Position numbers and translations under genes: made by a program. Under the pieces are notes generated by a model that saw only the letters and a list, made by a program, of their open reading frames with translations, did no database searches and was not told where the DNA came from. Positions 51,094 through 59,379 of a stretch of DNA of 64,000 bases are shown piece by piece; the first letter of the stretch is position 1; each line of letters starts with the position of its first letter. The stretch spans positions 591,499-655,498 of the forward strand of contig NGFI01000002.1 in the NCBI GenBank assembly GCA_002215645.1. Direction: 5' to 3'. Source of the stretch: Gemmatimonadetes bacterium 2013_60CM_65_52. Its GTDB lineage: Bacteria > Gemmatimonadota > Gemmatimonadetes > Gemmatimonadales > Gemmatimonadaceae.

Positions 51094-53243
51094 GCCGGCA
51101 TCATCCGCGCGACGGCATCATGGAGCGTCCGTGCCTGGCGTGAGAGCCGCTCGAGACGCGCATTGATCACGGGCGACAGCGAGTCGTCCGAGACGCCGTG
51201 CCGGAGTTGGGGCAAGGGTATCGGCGGCCGGCCACGCTCGAGCGCATCGGCGAGATCGAGAAGCACGCCATCCACCAGCCGGCGAAAATTCTCGAGCGTG
51301 CCGGTTTCTCCGGCGTCCGACGCGTGCCGCGCGACAGCCAACGCCGCGACCGTGGCCGTGAATCGCCTGACATAGGCCAACACCGTGAGCGCCGGTGCGA
51401 CGCGGGTTTCGTCCCCGTGCGCCTCTCCGAGCGCCCGCTGAAGCGACTCCTCCGCATTGACGTTGGCGAGGCCGGCCTTGCGGCGCGCGGCACGCATCAT
51501 CTCACTCGCAGTCGCTCCTCGATCGCCGAAGCGCTCGACCACCGAGCTCAGATACGCCGCGTTTGCCCGCAGCGCACGAGCCGCAAACAAGGGAAAGCGC
51601 GATGACTCGGGGCTCGGCCACAGGAGTCTCGCCCCCAGAAGGGCGAGCGCGCCACCGAGTAGCGTATTCGCCACGCGCGTTCCTGCAAGGTGCCATTCCC
51701 CTGCGCTCGCCTCCGCGAGCAGCACGAACGTCGGCGTGAGAAACACGGAGAAGGCCGCATAATTCAGCGGGAGCAATGCGACGCAGCAGGCCACGAAGAT
51801 GGCGGCGATGACGAGCACCGCACGCGCGTCGTGGAAGTACGCGCCAAGTCCCGCCGCCACCAATGCGCCGAGCACGGTGCCGATCACGCGCTGGACGGCG
51901 CGCGTGAGCGTGACGCCGGAATACGGTTGAAGGATGACGACGACGGTGATCGTCACCCAGTAGCCACGCTTCAGCTCGAGCAGCTCGGTGAGCGCAACGG
52001 CCAGTGTGGTCACCACGGCGACGCGCAGCGCGAACCGCAGGAGCAGCGATCCGGGCGACAGCATCGCGACCACGAGATCGCGGAACGACTGTTCCTCCTC
52101 GACGTCCTCGCCCACAGGCGACCGCACGGGCAGCTTCTCGGCGTCGTGCTCGACATGGCCGGTGTTGAGTGCCTGCACGGATACCGAGGCGGAGCTCGCG
52201 AATTGTGCCGCGCGGTCGAGCACGACCGCAGCATACTCGTATGGTTCCAGCGCCGATTCGTCCGCCTGCGCGCGCAGGGCAGCGCGCAACCGATCACCGC
52301 TCCAGGGTACCGCCACGGGCGTTGCGTCGCTCTCCGCCTCGACCGCTGTGGCAATCTCGCGCGCCGTGATCGCGGCGGCGTGCAGAATGTCAACGCACGT
52401 TTGGTGGAGCGCGGGACGCACCGTGTCGTCCGGCATGCCGCTCAGAATCTCGCCGAGCGCAACGATGTGCCCGAACAGTTGATCGGCCGATTCGCCGAGC
52501 ACGAGCAGCCGCTCGCCGCGGTCCATCGAGCCCGGCCGTCCCCGGCGAAGCTGCACGAGCACCGCGCGCGCATTCTCCAACGCGGTCCGCATGCTCGAGA
52601 TGGTTGTCGGCGCGTGTTGCACCGGCCATTCCGCGGTGTGCCTGGCGCGGATCGATGCCGCCACCTCGTCGATGTAGCTCGCGAGCGTGCGATAGCACAC
52701 GGCTACGGCCACGCGCGCCGGCCGAAATGGACGTAGCGGCCACAACACGAGTGCCACGACCATGCTCCACAGCGCGCCCACCACGACAAAGCCCGCGCGG
52801 GTAAGGAATTCCTCCGGCTGTTGCGAGGGAATCGCAAGCGCCACGACATAAACAGTGAGCGTGGCGGTGCCGATGCTGACGCCGGCATTTCCCCACACAC
52901 GAAACACGCTCGAGATGAAGGCGATCGCGAACGTCGCGAGGAGCGCTGCTGCAAGATGGCCGGCGACGAGCGTTCCCAGCGCCACGGCGACGGCGCCCGT
53001 CGCCATCAGGATTGCCATGGTGCGCGCGCGTGACGCGTAGCTGCCGCCGCGATCCGACAGCGCGCCGTTGAAGCCGCCGAGGCTCATCCACGTACCCGCG
53101 GCCGGATCACCCAACAGGTGTCCGGCCGCAAGCGGAATGACGGTAGCGACGGAAGCCCGAATGCCCGCCGCGTACGCCGGCCGCGCACCGGTCACCGCGG
53201 TTGCCGAGCGTATCGCGTGGGTAGCGCGACGGAAGACGGCCAT
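51069..53243 (-). CDS. FUSC family inner-membrane transporter
   Basis: A 724-residue protein of the FusC/YccS/AaeB-type exporter family. It has two sets of about six membrane segments (first from residue 25 to 175, second from about 385 to 535) separated and followed by long helical cytoplasmic regions (SYIDEVAASIRARH near 190, RARAVLVQLRRG near 225). The second set holds the family turn LLELKRGYWVTITVVVILQP and YSGVTLTRAVQRVIGTVLGA. Known members export aromatic acids or fusaric acid; the substrate here is unknown. No periplasmic adaptor gene is adjacent. Confidence 0.88.
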   Translation of the reverse strand: MAVFRRATHAIRSATAVTGARPAYAAGIRASVATVIPLAAGHLLGDPAAGTWMSLGGFNGALSDRGGSYASRARTMAILMATGAVAVALGTLVAGHLAAALLATFAIAFISSVFRVWGNAGVSIGTATLTVYVVALAIPSQQPEEFLTRAGFVVVGALWSMVVALVLWPLRPFRPARVAVAVCYRTLASYIDEVAASIRARHTAEWPVQHAPTTISSMRTALENARAVLVQLRRGRPGSMDRGERLLVLGESADQLFGHIVALGEILSGMPDDTVRPALHQTCVDILHAAAITAREIATAVEAESDATPVAVPWSGDRLRAALRAQADESALEPYEYAAVVLDRAAQFASSASVSVQALNTGHVEHDAEKLPVRSPVGEDVEEEQSFRDLVVAMLSPGSLLLRFALRVAVVTTLAVALTELLELKRGYWVTITVVVILQPYSGVTLTRAVQRVIGTVLGALVAAGLGAYFHDARAVLVIAAIFVACCVALLPLNYAAFSVFLTPTFVLLAEASAGEWHLAGTRVANTLLGGALALLGARLLWPSPESSRFPLFAARALRANAAYLSSVVERFGDRGATASEMMRAARRKAGLANVNAEESLQRALGEAHGDETRVAPALTVLAYVRRFTATVAALAVARHASDAGETGTLENFRRLVDGVLLDLADALERGRPPIPLPQLRHGVSDDSLSPVINARLERLSRQARTLHDAVARMMPAQSRYGES

Positions 53244-53287
53244 GAGAGCAGTTTACGTCGCGATACCCCTCCGGCGGAAATGCCGGG

Positions 53288-54232
53288 TCAGTCGATCGGT
53301 TTCAATCGGCTGACAATCTCCTGCCGGTGCGGCTCGAGAAACGGTGGAAGCACCACCTTCTGACCGAGTGTCGCTTCGTCTTCGTCCACCGAGAAACCGG
53401 GGCCCTCCGAGGCGATCTCGAACAGAATGCCGTTGGGCTCGTGAAAGTAGAGGCTGCGGAACCAGAAACGGTCCACCTTGCCGCTGTTGTGAATGCCCAG
53501 CGTGTTGAGACGATCCGCCCACGCGTCGTAGTCGGCGTCGGGCGTGCGGAACGCCACGTGGTGCACACCGCCCGCACCCTGTCGCGCCACCGCGAGGTCG
53601 GGCTGCTCCGCGACGTGAAGCTCCGCCCCTGCACCGCCCGCGCCCATCTCGTACACCTGTACCCTGTGCGCGGAATTGCCAAACGCATATTCGCGCACCG
53701 GCCGCATGCCGAGCGCGCGTTCCAGCAGCGTGCCGACGACTTGTGCGTTCGACACGCTCAGCGTGATGGGCCCGAGTCCGCGCACCTGCTCTGATGCCGG
53801 CACGGGGCTCTCCGTCCACGGATGCGCATCGCCGACGCCTCCGTCATCTACGAGCGAAAGACGCTGTCCCTCCTGATCCTCGAAGTCGAGCGTCAGCCGG
53901 CCGTCCCGCTCGACGATTTCACCGGCGGTGATGCCGTGCTCTGGAAGACGCGCGCGCCAGAACTCGAGCGCGGACACACCCTGCACGCGCAACGCCGTCC
54001 GCGCGATCGAATTTCGCCCCCGCTGCTCGGCCGGTGCGGGCCAGTCAAAAAAGGTGAGATCCGTGCCCGGCGATCCTTTCGCGTCGGCGTAGAAGAGATG
54101 GTACGCGCTGACGTCGTCCTGATTGACGCTGCGCTTCACCAGGCGCATCCCGAGCGCGCGCGTGTAGAAGTGGTGATTGTCCCGTATGCGCGCCGAGATG
54201 GCCGTGAGGTGATGAATGCCGGACAGTTGCAT
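53288..54232 (-). CDS. Ring-cleaving dioxygenase of the VOC superfamily (MhqO/YkcA-like)
   Basis: A 314-residue protein with two VOC (glyoxalase-type) halves. Seen: LSGIHHLTAISARIRDNHHF (3-22) with a metal-binding His, LVKRSVNQDDVSAYHLFYAD, GSPGTDLTFFDWP, then in the second half GGVHHVAFRTPDADYDAWAD with His and YFHEPNGILFEIASEGPGF with the metal Glu. These features match MhqO/YkcA, predicted Fe(II) dioxygenases that respond to quinone or catechol stress in other bacteria. The gene starts 5 bases after the YceI stop, in an operon with a MarR-type operator in front. Confidence 0.9.
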   Translation of the reverse strand: MQLSGIHHLTAISARIRDNHHFYTRALGMRLVKRSVNQDDVSAYHLFYADAKGSPGTDLTFFDWPAPAEQRGRNSIARTALRVQGVSALEFWRARLPEHGITAGEIVERDGRLTLDFEDQEGQRLSLVDDGGVGDAHPWTESPVPASEQVRGLGPITLSVSNAQVVGTLLERALGMRPVREYAFGNSAHRVQVYEMGAGGAGAELHVAEQPDLAVARQGAGGVHHVAFRTPDADYDAWADRLNTLGIHNSGKVDRFWFRSLYFHEPNGILFEIASEGPGFSVDEDEATLGQKVVLPPFLEPHRQEIVSRLKPID

Positions 54233-54237
54233 GGTCG

Positions 54238-54786
54238 TTACGCTGCCTGCGTGGTCTCCTTCTGGGCGCGCGCGAGCTGCGCGTCGATGTGAATCTTGAT
54301 CTCGTTGCTCACGAGGACGCCGCCCGCTTCGAGCGCCTGGTTCCAGGTGAGACCGAACTCGCGTCGGTCGAGCTTGCCGATGGCACTGAAGCCCATCTTG
54401 TCGTTGCCCCACGGATCCTTCCCAGCTCCCTCGAACGTAACGGCGAGCGTGATGGGCCGTGTGACGCCCCGGATGGTCAGGTCGCCGATGAGCGAAAAGT
54501 TGTCCTTCACGCCATCGACCTTGGTGCTCTTGAACGTGACCGTCGGATAGGTCCCCGCATCGAGAAAATCCGCGGAGCGAAGATGCTGATCGCGCTGCTC
54601 CGTGCGTGTGTCGATGCTCTCGGCCTTCATCGTGACGTCCACGGTGGCCGTGCGCGGGTCGTTCTCGTCGGTGGCGATGACCGTGCCCTGCACGTCCGCG
54701 AACCGGCCTTTGACGGTCGTGAACATCATGTGCTTGGCTGAGAATTCGACTGTGCTGTGGCTGGGGTCGAGCGTCCAGGTGGTCAT
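54238..54786 (-). CDS. YceI family lipid-binding protein
   Basis: A 182-residue lipocalin-like beta-barrel protein: WTLDPSHSTVEFSAKHMMFT (4-23), VKGRFADVQGTVIATDENDP, VDVTMKAESIDTRTEQRDQH and LTIRGVTRPITLAVTFEGAG, the YceI signature order. Known members bind polyisoprenoids and are often stress induced. No signal peptide is seen, so it is cytoplasmic here. A CTGGAG lies 6 bases before the ATG. It is the first gene of an operon with the dioxygenase and carries an operator at 54804-54830 shared with the marR-like gene. Confidence 0.92.
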   Translation of the reverse strand: MTTWTLDPSHSTVEFSAKHMMFTTVKGRFADVQGTVIATDENDPRTATVDVTMKAESIDTRTEQRDQHLRSADFLDAGTYPTVTFKSTKVDGVKDNFSLIGDLTIRGVTRPITLAVTFEGAGKDPWGNDKMGFSAIGKLDRREFGLTWNQALEAGGVLVSNEIKIHIDAQLARAQKETTQAA

Positions 54787-54803
54787 GGGAGTCTCCAGAT
54801 TAG

Positions 54804-54830
54804 TTAAGTATTGAGTTGCTCAGTACTAAG
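54804..54830. promoter_or_regulatory. Putative MarR-family operator upstream of yceI
   Basis: An imperfect dyad TTAAGTATTGAG-ttg-CTCAGTACTAAG ends 18 bases before the yceI start codon on the minus strand. Its CAGTACTAAGAT part is the same core found at the MarR gene (55366-55381), differing at one or two bases. The sites are 540 bp apart. Confidence 0.6.
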
Positions 54831-54872
54831 ATATATGGCCAGGCGCCGAGGTCAAGGCCATGCGATTGGGGA

Positions 54873-55367
54873 TCAGTCCGTTCGGGCCTGCGCCGCGGCG
54901 AGCCCGAGCTTACGCAGCAGGCGCGTCGCCTCGGCGCGATCCTTTGTGTTGAGCCCGGCGACGGCGTTCACGATCCGCTTTGCGTGCGCGGGGAAGATCT
55001 TCTTGATGAGCGCGAGGCCCGCCGGCGTGAGATTCGCGTAGCGCGCTCGGCGGTCACTCGGGCACTCCTCACGCTTCACCAGCCCCTTTGCCTCGAGGCG
55101 ATCCACCAGATACGTCGTCCCGCCGCTCGTCACCAGCACTTTGCGCTGGAGATCTCCGAGCAGCAGACGTCCCTTGTGGTACAACGCCTCCAGGATGCCG
55201 AACTCCGCCGGTGTGAGGTCATGTTCCGCAAGTCCGCCGTCCACCGCACGTATGGTGGCGGTGGACGCACGGACCAGGACCACGAAAAGCTTGAGTGCCG
55301 TCTCGGTCTCGGAGTCGAGCCGTGGGCGCGTGTGGGTCGCTTCGCCGGGAGGGGTGGCTGTTTTCAT
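54873..55367 (-). CDS. MarR family transcriptional regulator
   Basis: A 164-residue winged-helix regulator. Seen: the dimerisation helix ALKLFVVLVRASTATIRAVD, LTPAEFGILEALYHKGRLLL leading into the recognition helix (LLGDLQRKVLVTSGGTTYLV), and the wing region KGLVKREECPSDRRARYANL, with the conserved D-R-R. MarR proteins repress stress and efflux genes until a phenolic or oxidant ligand releases them. A perfect 16-bp palindrome covers its own start codon, and a close copy lies upstream of yceI, so autoregulation and control of yceI and the dioxygenase are likely. Confidence 0.9.
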   Translation of the reverse strand: MKTATPPGEATHTRPRLDSETETALKLFVVLVRASTATIRAVDGGLAEHDLTPAEFGILEALYHKGRLLLGDLQRKVLVTSGGTTYLVDRLEAKGLVKREECPSDRRARYANLTPAGLALIKKIFPAHAKRIVNAVAGLNTKDRAEATRLLRKLGLAAAQARTD

Positions 55368-55381
55368 CTTAGTACTAAGAT
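55366..55381. promoter_or_regulatory. Palindromic operator at the marR start codon
   Basis: ATCTTAGTACTAAGAT is a perfect 16-bp palindrome. Its first two bases overlap the ATG of the MarR-type gene (55365-55367, minus strand). A near copy (CAGTACTAAGAT) occurs at 54821-54832 before yceI. Confidence 0.65.
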
Positions 55382-55410
55382 AATTGATTCCAGTAACGGT
55401 GCAAGCCCCC

Positions 55411-56028
55411 TCACGGGCGGCGAGCCGTCAGATCCACGGGTTGCCAGAAGGCCCACCACCGGTGCGCCAGCGGGTTGTTGTCGTCGCAGGGGGCGAAGGG
55501 GTAGATCCAGCAGCGCTTCGCGTACGGGCGGTCATAGACCGCCGCCACCATCACGCCCAGCTCGAGCGCCAGCAGCAGCACCGGCACTCGCCACAGGCGC
55601 CAGGGGCGCCCCACGCCCCCGCCCCGCATCAACCACCATCCCGCGAACAGGACGACCGCCTCGAGCGCGAACTCGTACTGCCAGTACGATGCGTCGAGGT
55701 CGAGGCCACGCGGCCCTCCGCGCCAGAGCTCTTTCGTCCCCGACGACATGTCCAGGACGACGTGCGAGAGCACCAGGACCGCGACCGCCACGCCTGCGGA
55801 CGTGCTGCGCAGCGCGCGCCATGCAATCAGGCCGCTGGCGGCGGCGATGAGCACGATCCACGGCACGCCGTGCGTGTAGACGTTGCTCTGTTGGCTGAAG
55901 AGTCCGAAGGGCAGAAACAGGACGCGCAACAGGTCGGGCAGGAGCGACGCGACGATCAGGATGGCGAGCGACACGTGCGGCCAGCGTCGCCGTGCGGCGA
56001 ACGCGGCTCCTATGTGTCCAACGATCAT
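55411..56028 (-). CDS. Integral membrane protein, metal-dependent hydrolase-like (YdjM/DUF457-like)
   Basis: A 205-residue membrane protein with about five hydrophobic segments (VSLAILIVASLLPDLLRVLF, VPWIVLIAAASGLIAWRAL, SAGVAVAVLVLSHVVLDMSS and others). The pattern MIVGHIGAAFAAR, LLPDLLR, THGVPW and LSHVVLDMSSGTKELW, with His and Asp at membrane edges, resembles the YdjM/DUF457 group of inner-membrane metal-dependent hydrolases. Catalytic activity has not been shown for that group in general. It lies divergent to the small VOC gene at 56142. Confidence 0.7.
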   Translation of the reverse strand: MIVGHIGAAFAARRRWPHVSLAILIVASLLPDLLRVLFLPFGLFSQQSNVYTHGVPWIVLIAAASGLIAWRALRSTSAGVAVAVLVLSHVVLDMSSGTKELWRGGPRGLDLDASYWQYEFALEAVVLFAGWWLMRGGGVGRPWRLWRVPVLLLALELGVMVAAVYDRPYAKRCWIYPFAPCDDNNPLAHRWWAFWQPVDLTARRP

Positions 56029-56141
56029 TGCAGCGTGGAATGGGTGAGCCGCGAGGCGGGACTCTCGGAGGAAAGATAAGCGTGGACGGGCCTCGACACT
56101 CGCGTAGCTTTCTCGACATCACTTCGCGCCGAGTATCCCGC

Positions 56142-56510
56142 ATGTCGCCACAGTCCACGCACGGCAAGATCTGTTATCTCGAGATTCCGGCCGTCGACGT
56201 CGATCGCTCCGCCGCGTTCTACACGCGCATCTTCGGCTGGCAGACGCGCCGGCGAGGTGACGGCGCGCTCGCGTTCGACGACGCGGTGGGCGGAGTCAGT
56301 GGATCGTGGGTGACGGGGCGTTCGTCCTCCACCGCGGCTGGACTTCTGGTTTATGTCATGGTCGACAGCGTGCAGTCGACCGTGGACGCGGTCATCGCGG
56401 AGGGAGGCGAGATTGTCCAGGCGATTGGTGTCGATGCACCGGAGATCACGGCGCGCTTCAGAGATCCGGCAGGGAACGTGATTGGACTGTATCAGGAGCC
56501 GAGCGCCTGA
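56142..56510 (+). CDS. VOC/glyoxalase superfamily protein
   Basis: A 122-residue single-domain VOC protein: KICYLEIPAVDVDRSAAFYT (9-28) with RIFGWQTRRRGDG, VYVMVDSVQSTVDAVIAEGG, and ITARFRDPAGNVIGLYQEPS, the usual beta-alpha-beta-beta-beta order and end. The position of the first metal His in glyoxalase I is Glu14 here and the last Glu is present only as part of YQEP, so metal chemistry is uncertain. Such proteins include antibiotic-binding and lyase members. The ATG at 56142 is used; the longer frame is spurious. Tail to tail with the nitrilase. Confidence 0.8.
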   Translation: MSPQSTHGKICYLEIPAVDVDRSAAFYTRIFGWQTRRRGDGALAFDDAVGGVSGSWVTGRSSSTAAGLLVYVMVDSVQSTVDAVIAEGGEIVQAIGVDAPEITARFRDPAGNVIGLYQEPSA

Positions 56511-56514
56511 CCGC

Positions 56515-57444
56515 TCACCGGCGAACCCGCGTAACACGGAGGTCCAGGCAATCGGACCGGTGATAGTGCCCCGCGACATCGAGCGACATGGACTCTTCTC
56601 GTATGCGCCCGAGGTCGAGGTCCGCGATCAGAGTGGTTGGCTCGTCGTAGACCGGCCCGGCGGCGTACGAACCATCGGGAGCAAAGATCGCGCTGCCGCC
56701 ACGGAGGACCCACTGCTCCGCTGACGTCACGCGCCCTGTGTGCGTCTCCAACTCGGTCGGCAATGCGCCCGCGCGCATGAGCGAGCCGGCGGCCAGAACG
56801 AAGCATCGACCCTCGAACGCGTAGTGCCGGCTGGCGACTTGATGCATCTCGTGCACGGTCGGCCACACGGCGACGTGGATGTCTTCACCCGATTCGTGCA
56901 GCGCCTGACGCGCCAGCGGCATCCAGTGTTCCCAGCACACGAGACCTCCGACCCGCCCGACGGGCGTTTCCACGGCATGCAGCCCGGTCGCGTCGCCCGG
57001 TCCCCAGACCATCCGCTCGGTATAGGTGGGCACGAGCTTTCGGTGATGGTTGAGCAGTGTGCCATCGGGGCCATAGGTGAGCAGCGCGTTGTAGAGCGTG
57101 CCGCGTCCAATCTCCGCGTCGACGCGTTCCGTGACGCCGACCACGAGCGTCACCGTATTCTTGCGCGCGATGTCGCCGAGTGCGCGGCCGGACTCTCCTG
57201 CGGGAACGACGCTGTTCGCGGCCATGCGCGCGTAGACGCGCTTCACGGGCGCGTGATCCCAGAGCGCGACGTCGCGGCAGACGTCGAGCCACGCGGGGTA
57301 ACCGGGCAGCCATGTCTCGGGGAAAACGACGAGCGTTGCGCCGTCGCGCGCTGCCTGTGCGGTCAGTTCACGAGTGCGTGCCAGCCCAGTCGAGAGGTCG
57401 GGGGAGACCTCGGCCTGAATGACGGCGACGCGGGTGATTGACAT
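56515..57444 (-). CDS. Nitrilase
   Basis: A 309-residue carbon-nitrogen hydrolase of the true nitrilase branch, which converts organic nitriles to acids and ammonia. Seen: Glu43 in VVFPETWLPGYP, Lys136 in NHHRKLVPTYTERMVWGPGD, and Cys170 in GGLVCWEHWMPLARQAL, with the CWEHWMPL form being that of nitrilases and cyanide-degrading enzymes. Length fits. No signal peptide. The natural substrate cannot be told; arylacetonitrile- and aliphatic-type enzymes look alike here. It is divergent from the RHH/2TM module. Confidence 0.88.
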   Translation of the reverse strand: MSITRVAVIQAEVSPDLSTGLARTRELTAQAARDGATLVVFPETWLPGYPAWLDVCRDVALWDHAPVKRVYARMAANSVVPAGESGRALGDIARKNTVTLVVGVTERVDAEIGRGTLYNALLTYGPDGTLLNHHRKLVPTYTERMVWGPGDATGLHAVETPVGRVGGLVCWEHWMPLARQALHESGEDIHVAVWPTVHEMHQVASRHYAFEGRCFVLAAGSLMRAGALPTELETHTGRVTSAEQWVLRGGSAIFAPDGSYAAGPVYDEPTTLIADLDLGRIREESMSLDVAGHYHRSDCLDLRVTRVRR

Positions 57445-57541
57445 GACTTAGGACTTGAGGAATGCGTTACCGTGAGACAATGTCGCGAATTCCGACCTCC
57501 TGTGGGCACTTCGGCGCTTGCCCCGAGAACCGCGTCGCAAC

Positions 57542-57570
57542 TTGCGTGTACCAGATGAGTATATTATACT
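57542..57570 (+). promoter_or_regulatory. Promoter of the RHH gene
   Basis: TTGCGT (57542-57547), a 17-bp spacer and TATACT (57565-57570) form a plausible sigma-70 promoter ending 25 bases before the ATG at 57596. The -10 box lies inside a near-perfect operator. Confidence 0.55.
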
Positions 57571-57574
57571 CATC
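57554..57574. promoter_or_regulatory. Operator overlapping the RHH promoter
   Basis: Two perfect 10-bp inverted arms, GATGAGTATA and TATACTCATC, flank one central T. The site covers the -10 region of the promoter of the ribbon-helix-helix gene, which suggests that the encoded protein represses its own gene. Confidence 0.65.
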
Positions 57575-57595
57575 TTATCAATGTCGGAGGGCCTC

Positions 57596-57856
57596 ATGGA
57601 CGAAACGAAAACTGCCGATTCCATCACGGGAACTAGCTCGGGGCAGGATGTTCGACGACTCAACATCAACTTGCCAGAACCAGTATTTCAGGAACTCCAA
57701 CAGTTGTCCGCCTCCACCGGTCGTTCAATGACTGAGCTTGTGAGGACCGCTCTTGGACTGGTGAATGTTGCCTACAAGGAGAAGACGGATCGATCGCACG
57801 TCCTTGCCGTTGCGGACAAGGACGGGAAGATATTGAAACAGCTGGTCATTCCGTAG
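57596..57856 (+). CDS. Ribbon-helix-helix-like DNA-binding protein
   Basis: An 86-residue protein. The core VRRLNINLPEPVFQELQQLS (18-37) followed by ASTGRSMTELVRTALGLVNV has the strand-helix-helix pattern of CopG/Arc-type regulators, as seen in many antitoxins and copy-control proteins. The C-terminal part (HVLAVADKDGKILKQLVIP) is a short beta hairpin. GGAGG five bases before the ATG at 57596 sets the start; two earlier in-frame ATGs have none. An operator on its -10 box points to autoregulation. The next gene, a two-TM protein, starts 25 bases later. Base composition here is lower in GC than elsewhere. Confidence 0.75.
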   Translation: MDETKTADSITGTSSGQDVRRLNINLPEPVFQELQQLSASTGRSMTELVRTALGLVNVAYKEKTDRSHVLAVADKDGKILKQLVIP

Positions 57857-57881
57857 CTCTGTCACGGCCAATCCGCCGATC

Positions 57882-58250
57882 ATGCCAAATGCTCCGGTTG
57901 AGCTTGATCTAGCGCGTCCTGGACAACCCACCTCGCTCGACGGCTATTCTCCCCCCAGCAAGCCATGGGATCCGGAGAAGGCGAAGGCCGAAAGTGCGAC
58001 GTGGGTTGCGCGCATCATCGTGTCGGCGTTCGCCGGCACGATCGCGCTCGTGCTGGTGGCCATCGCCGTTATCGTGCTCGTTACCGGCAAGCCAGAAGAA
58101 GCGAAGCGCTTCGCGGATACTTTGGTCGCGATACTGGACAGTCTGAGTAAATTCCTCACCGCCGTCTTCGGCCCTTTGTTGGCATTCATCCTCGGCTACT
58201 ACTTCAGCGAGAAACAAAAGGGCGGCGGCGAGAAGGGCACTGGCGCTTAG
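57882..58250 (+). CDS. Two-transmembrane-segment protein of unknown function
   Basis: A 122-residue protein with a polar N-terminal third (about 1-40), then two membrane segments: about 43-66 (ARIIVSAFAGTIALVLVAIA) and about 90-107 (FLTAVFGPLLAFILGYYF). Between them lies a short charged stretch (TGKPEEAKRFADTLVAILDS), and it ends in a Lys/Gly tail (SEKQKGGGEKGTGA). I do not recognise the family. It follows the RHH gene with a 25-base gap and probably shares its promoter. The pair could be a small regulated membrane effector, but no evidence shows toxicity or defence. Confidence 0.65.
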   Translation: MPNAPVELDLARPGQPTSLDGYSPPSKPWDPEKAKAESATWVARIIVSAFAGTIALVLVAIAVIVLVTGKPEEAKRFADTLVAILDSLSKFLTAVFGPLLAFILGYYFSEKQKGGGEKGTGA

Positions 58251-58351
58251 TGTCACCGAACACTCAAATGCGGCCACTGCGGAACAGGTCCGAAAATCGC
58301 AACCTGTTACGTTAGACTGAGGTGATCGTTCGACGGGCAAAGGAGATTCGC

Positions 58352-59131
58352 ATGTCGTTTACACATCGGCGCCGAATTGTGGCATTGGCGCTTGGCGCGC
58401 TGATCACTTCCTGCTCCGGCGATTCCAGCGTCGGCCCCTCGAGCGGCAAGCCAACGGACCTGAATCAGGTTCTGGCGGAAATGTCGCTGCCGGCTCTGTC
58501 GGGCGTTGCCGTCTCGCTCGCTCCAACCGCCGGCACCAGCTTCGGTGCGCCAACGTCGTCGAGCTGCACGTACAGCTCGGCAACGCAGAGCTTTGTGTGC
58601 CCGACAACGACGGCCAGCGGGATCACGATTACGCAGTCGTACATTCTGCTTGACGCAGCGGGCGTGCCGCAGTCGGTGTGGAACGCGACAACCATCGCTG
58701 CCGTGCGCATGAAGATGACGGCGAAGGGAACGCTCACGTCGCCCGGCACCACGCTCACCATCGACGAGACGCTGGATCAAACGCTGAGCGGGCTGCTCAC
58801 GGGCACGCACGTGATGAACGGAACGTCAGTCGTGAAGGGGTCGGGGACAGTTGCGTCCGGCGGCGTTACGCAGCCGTTGTCATACACGCTGACGATGACG
58901 ATGGAGAATCTCGCGCTGCCGAACGCGGTGTCGGCCGCGAATGCGTATCCGACCTCGGGCAGGATGGTGATGGATATGAGCGGCTCGGGCGGGGGCAGCG
59001 TATCGTACGCGACGCACATGGAGATGACGTTCAACGGCACGAGCAAGGTGGCCGTGGTGATGACGACGAACGGCATCACGACGCGGTGCACGATGGATCT
59101 CGCCAACCCAACGACGGCGATCTGCTCGTAA
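58352..59131 (+). CDS. Exported lipoprotein of unknown function
   Basis: A 259-residue lipoprotein; AAAGGAG lies 6-7 bases before the ATG at 58352. The signal IVALALGALITSCSGDSSVG carries a lipobox (ITSC, Cys22) and the Ser/Gly/Pro-rich linker after it. The mature part is Thr/Ser-rich with regular beta-strand spacing (TMTMENLALPNA, GRMVMDMSGSGGGSVSYA, MEMTFNGTSKVAVVMTTNGI), and three cysteines beyond the lipid one. No family recognised. It probably sits in the outer membrane. A 248-base gap to the convergent response regulator gene shows only weak hairpins and no gene. Confidence 0.75.
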   Translation: MSFTHRRRIVALALGALITSCSGDSSVGPSSGKPTDLNQVLAEMSLPALSGVAVSLAPTAGTSFGAPTSSSCTYSSATQSFVCPTTTASGITITQSYILLDAAGVPQSVWNATTIAAVRMKMTAKGTLTSPGTTLTIDETLDQTLSGLLTGTHVMNGTSVVKGSGTVASGGVTQPLSYTLTMTMENLALPNAVSAANAYPTSGRMVMDMSGSGGGSVSYATHMEMTFNGTSKVAVVMTTNGITTRCTMDLANPTTAICS

Positions 59132-59379
59132 CCATCGTTCACTCCGCCGCGACTCAGGCGGCGAGGGTGGGCGCCTTGACGACGCCGTCCAGCGAGACGA
59201 ACTCGGTAACGATGATCCTGCCCATGGGCTCCCGTGATGATGTGTTTGCGGCGCTGCTCATTGAGACGTCGAACCGGCGGTCCGTAAATCGACAAATCGG
59301 TATCGCTCAACGACACACGTTCGTTCCTGGCTGAGCGGCCGACACAACCACACGGTAGACCATCCCTATCGGCCGACCC

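Noticed and set aside
58777..59316. Minus-strand 179-residue frame opposite the lipoprotein
   Set aside because: Antisense to a gene with a good ribosome-binding site and signal peptide; no domain.
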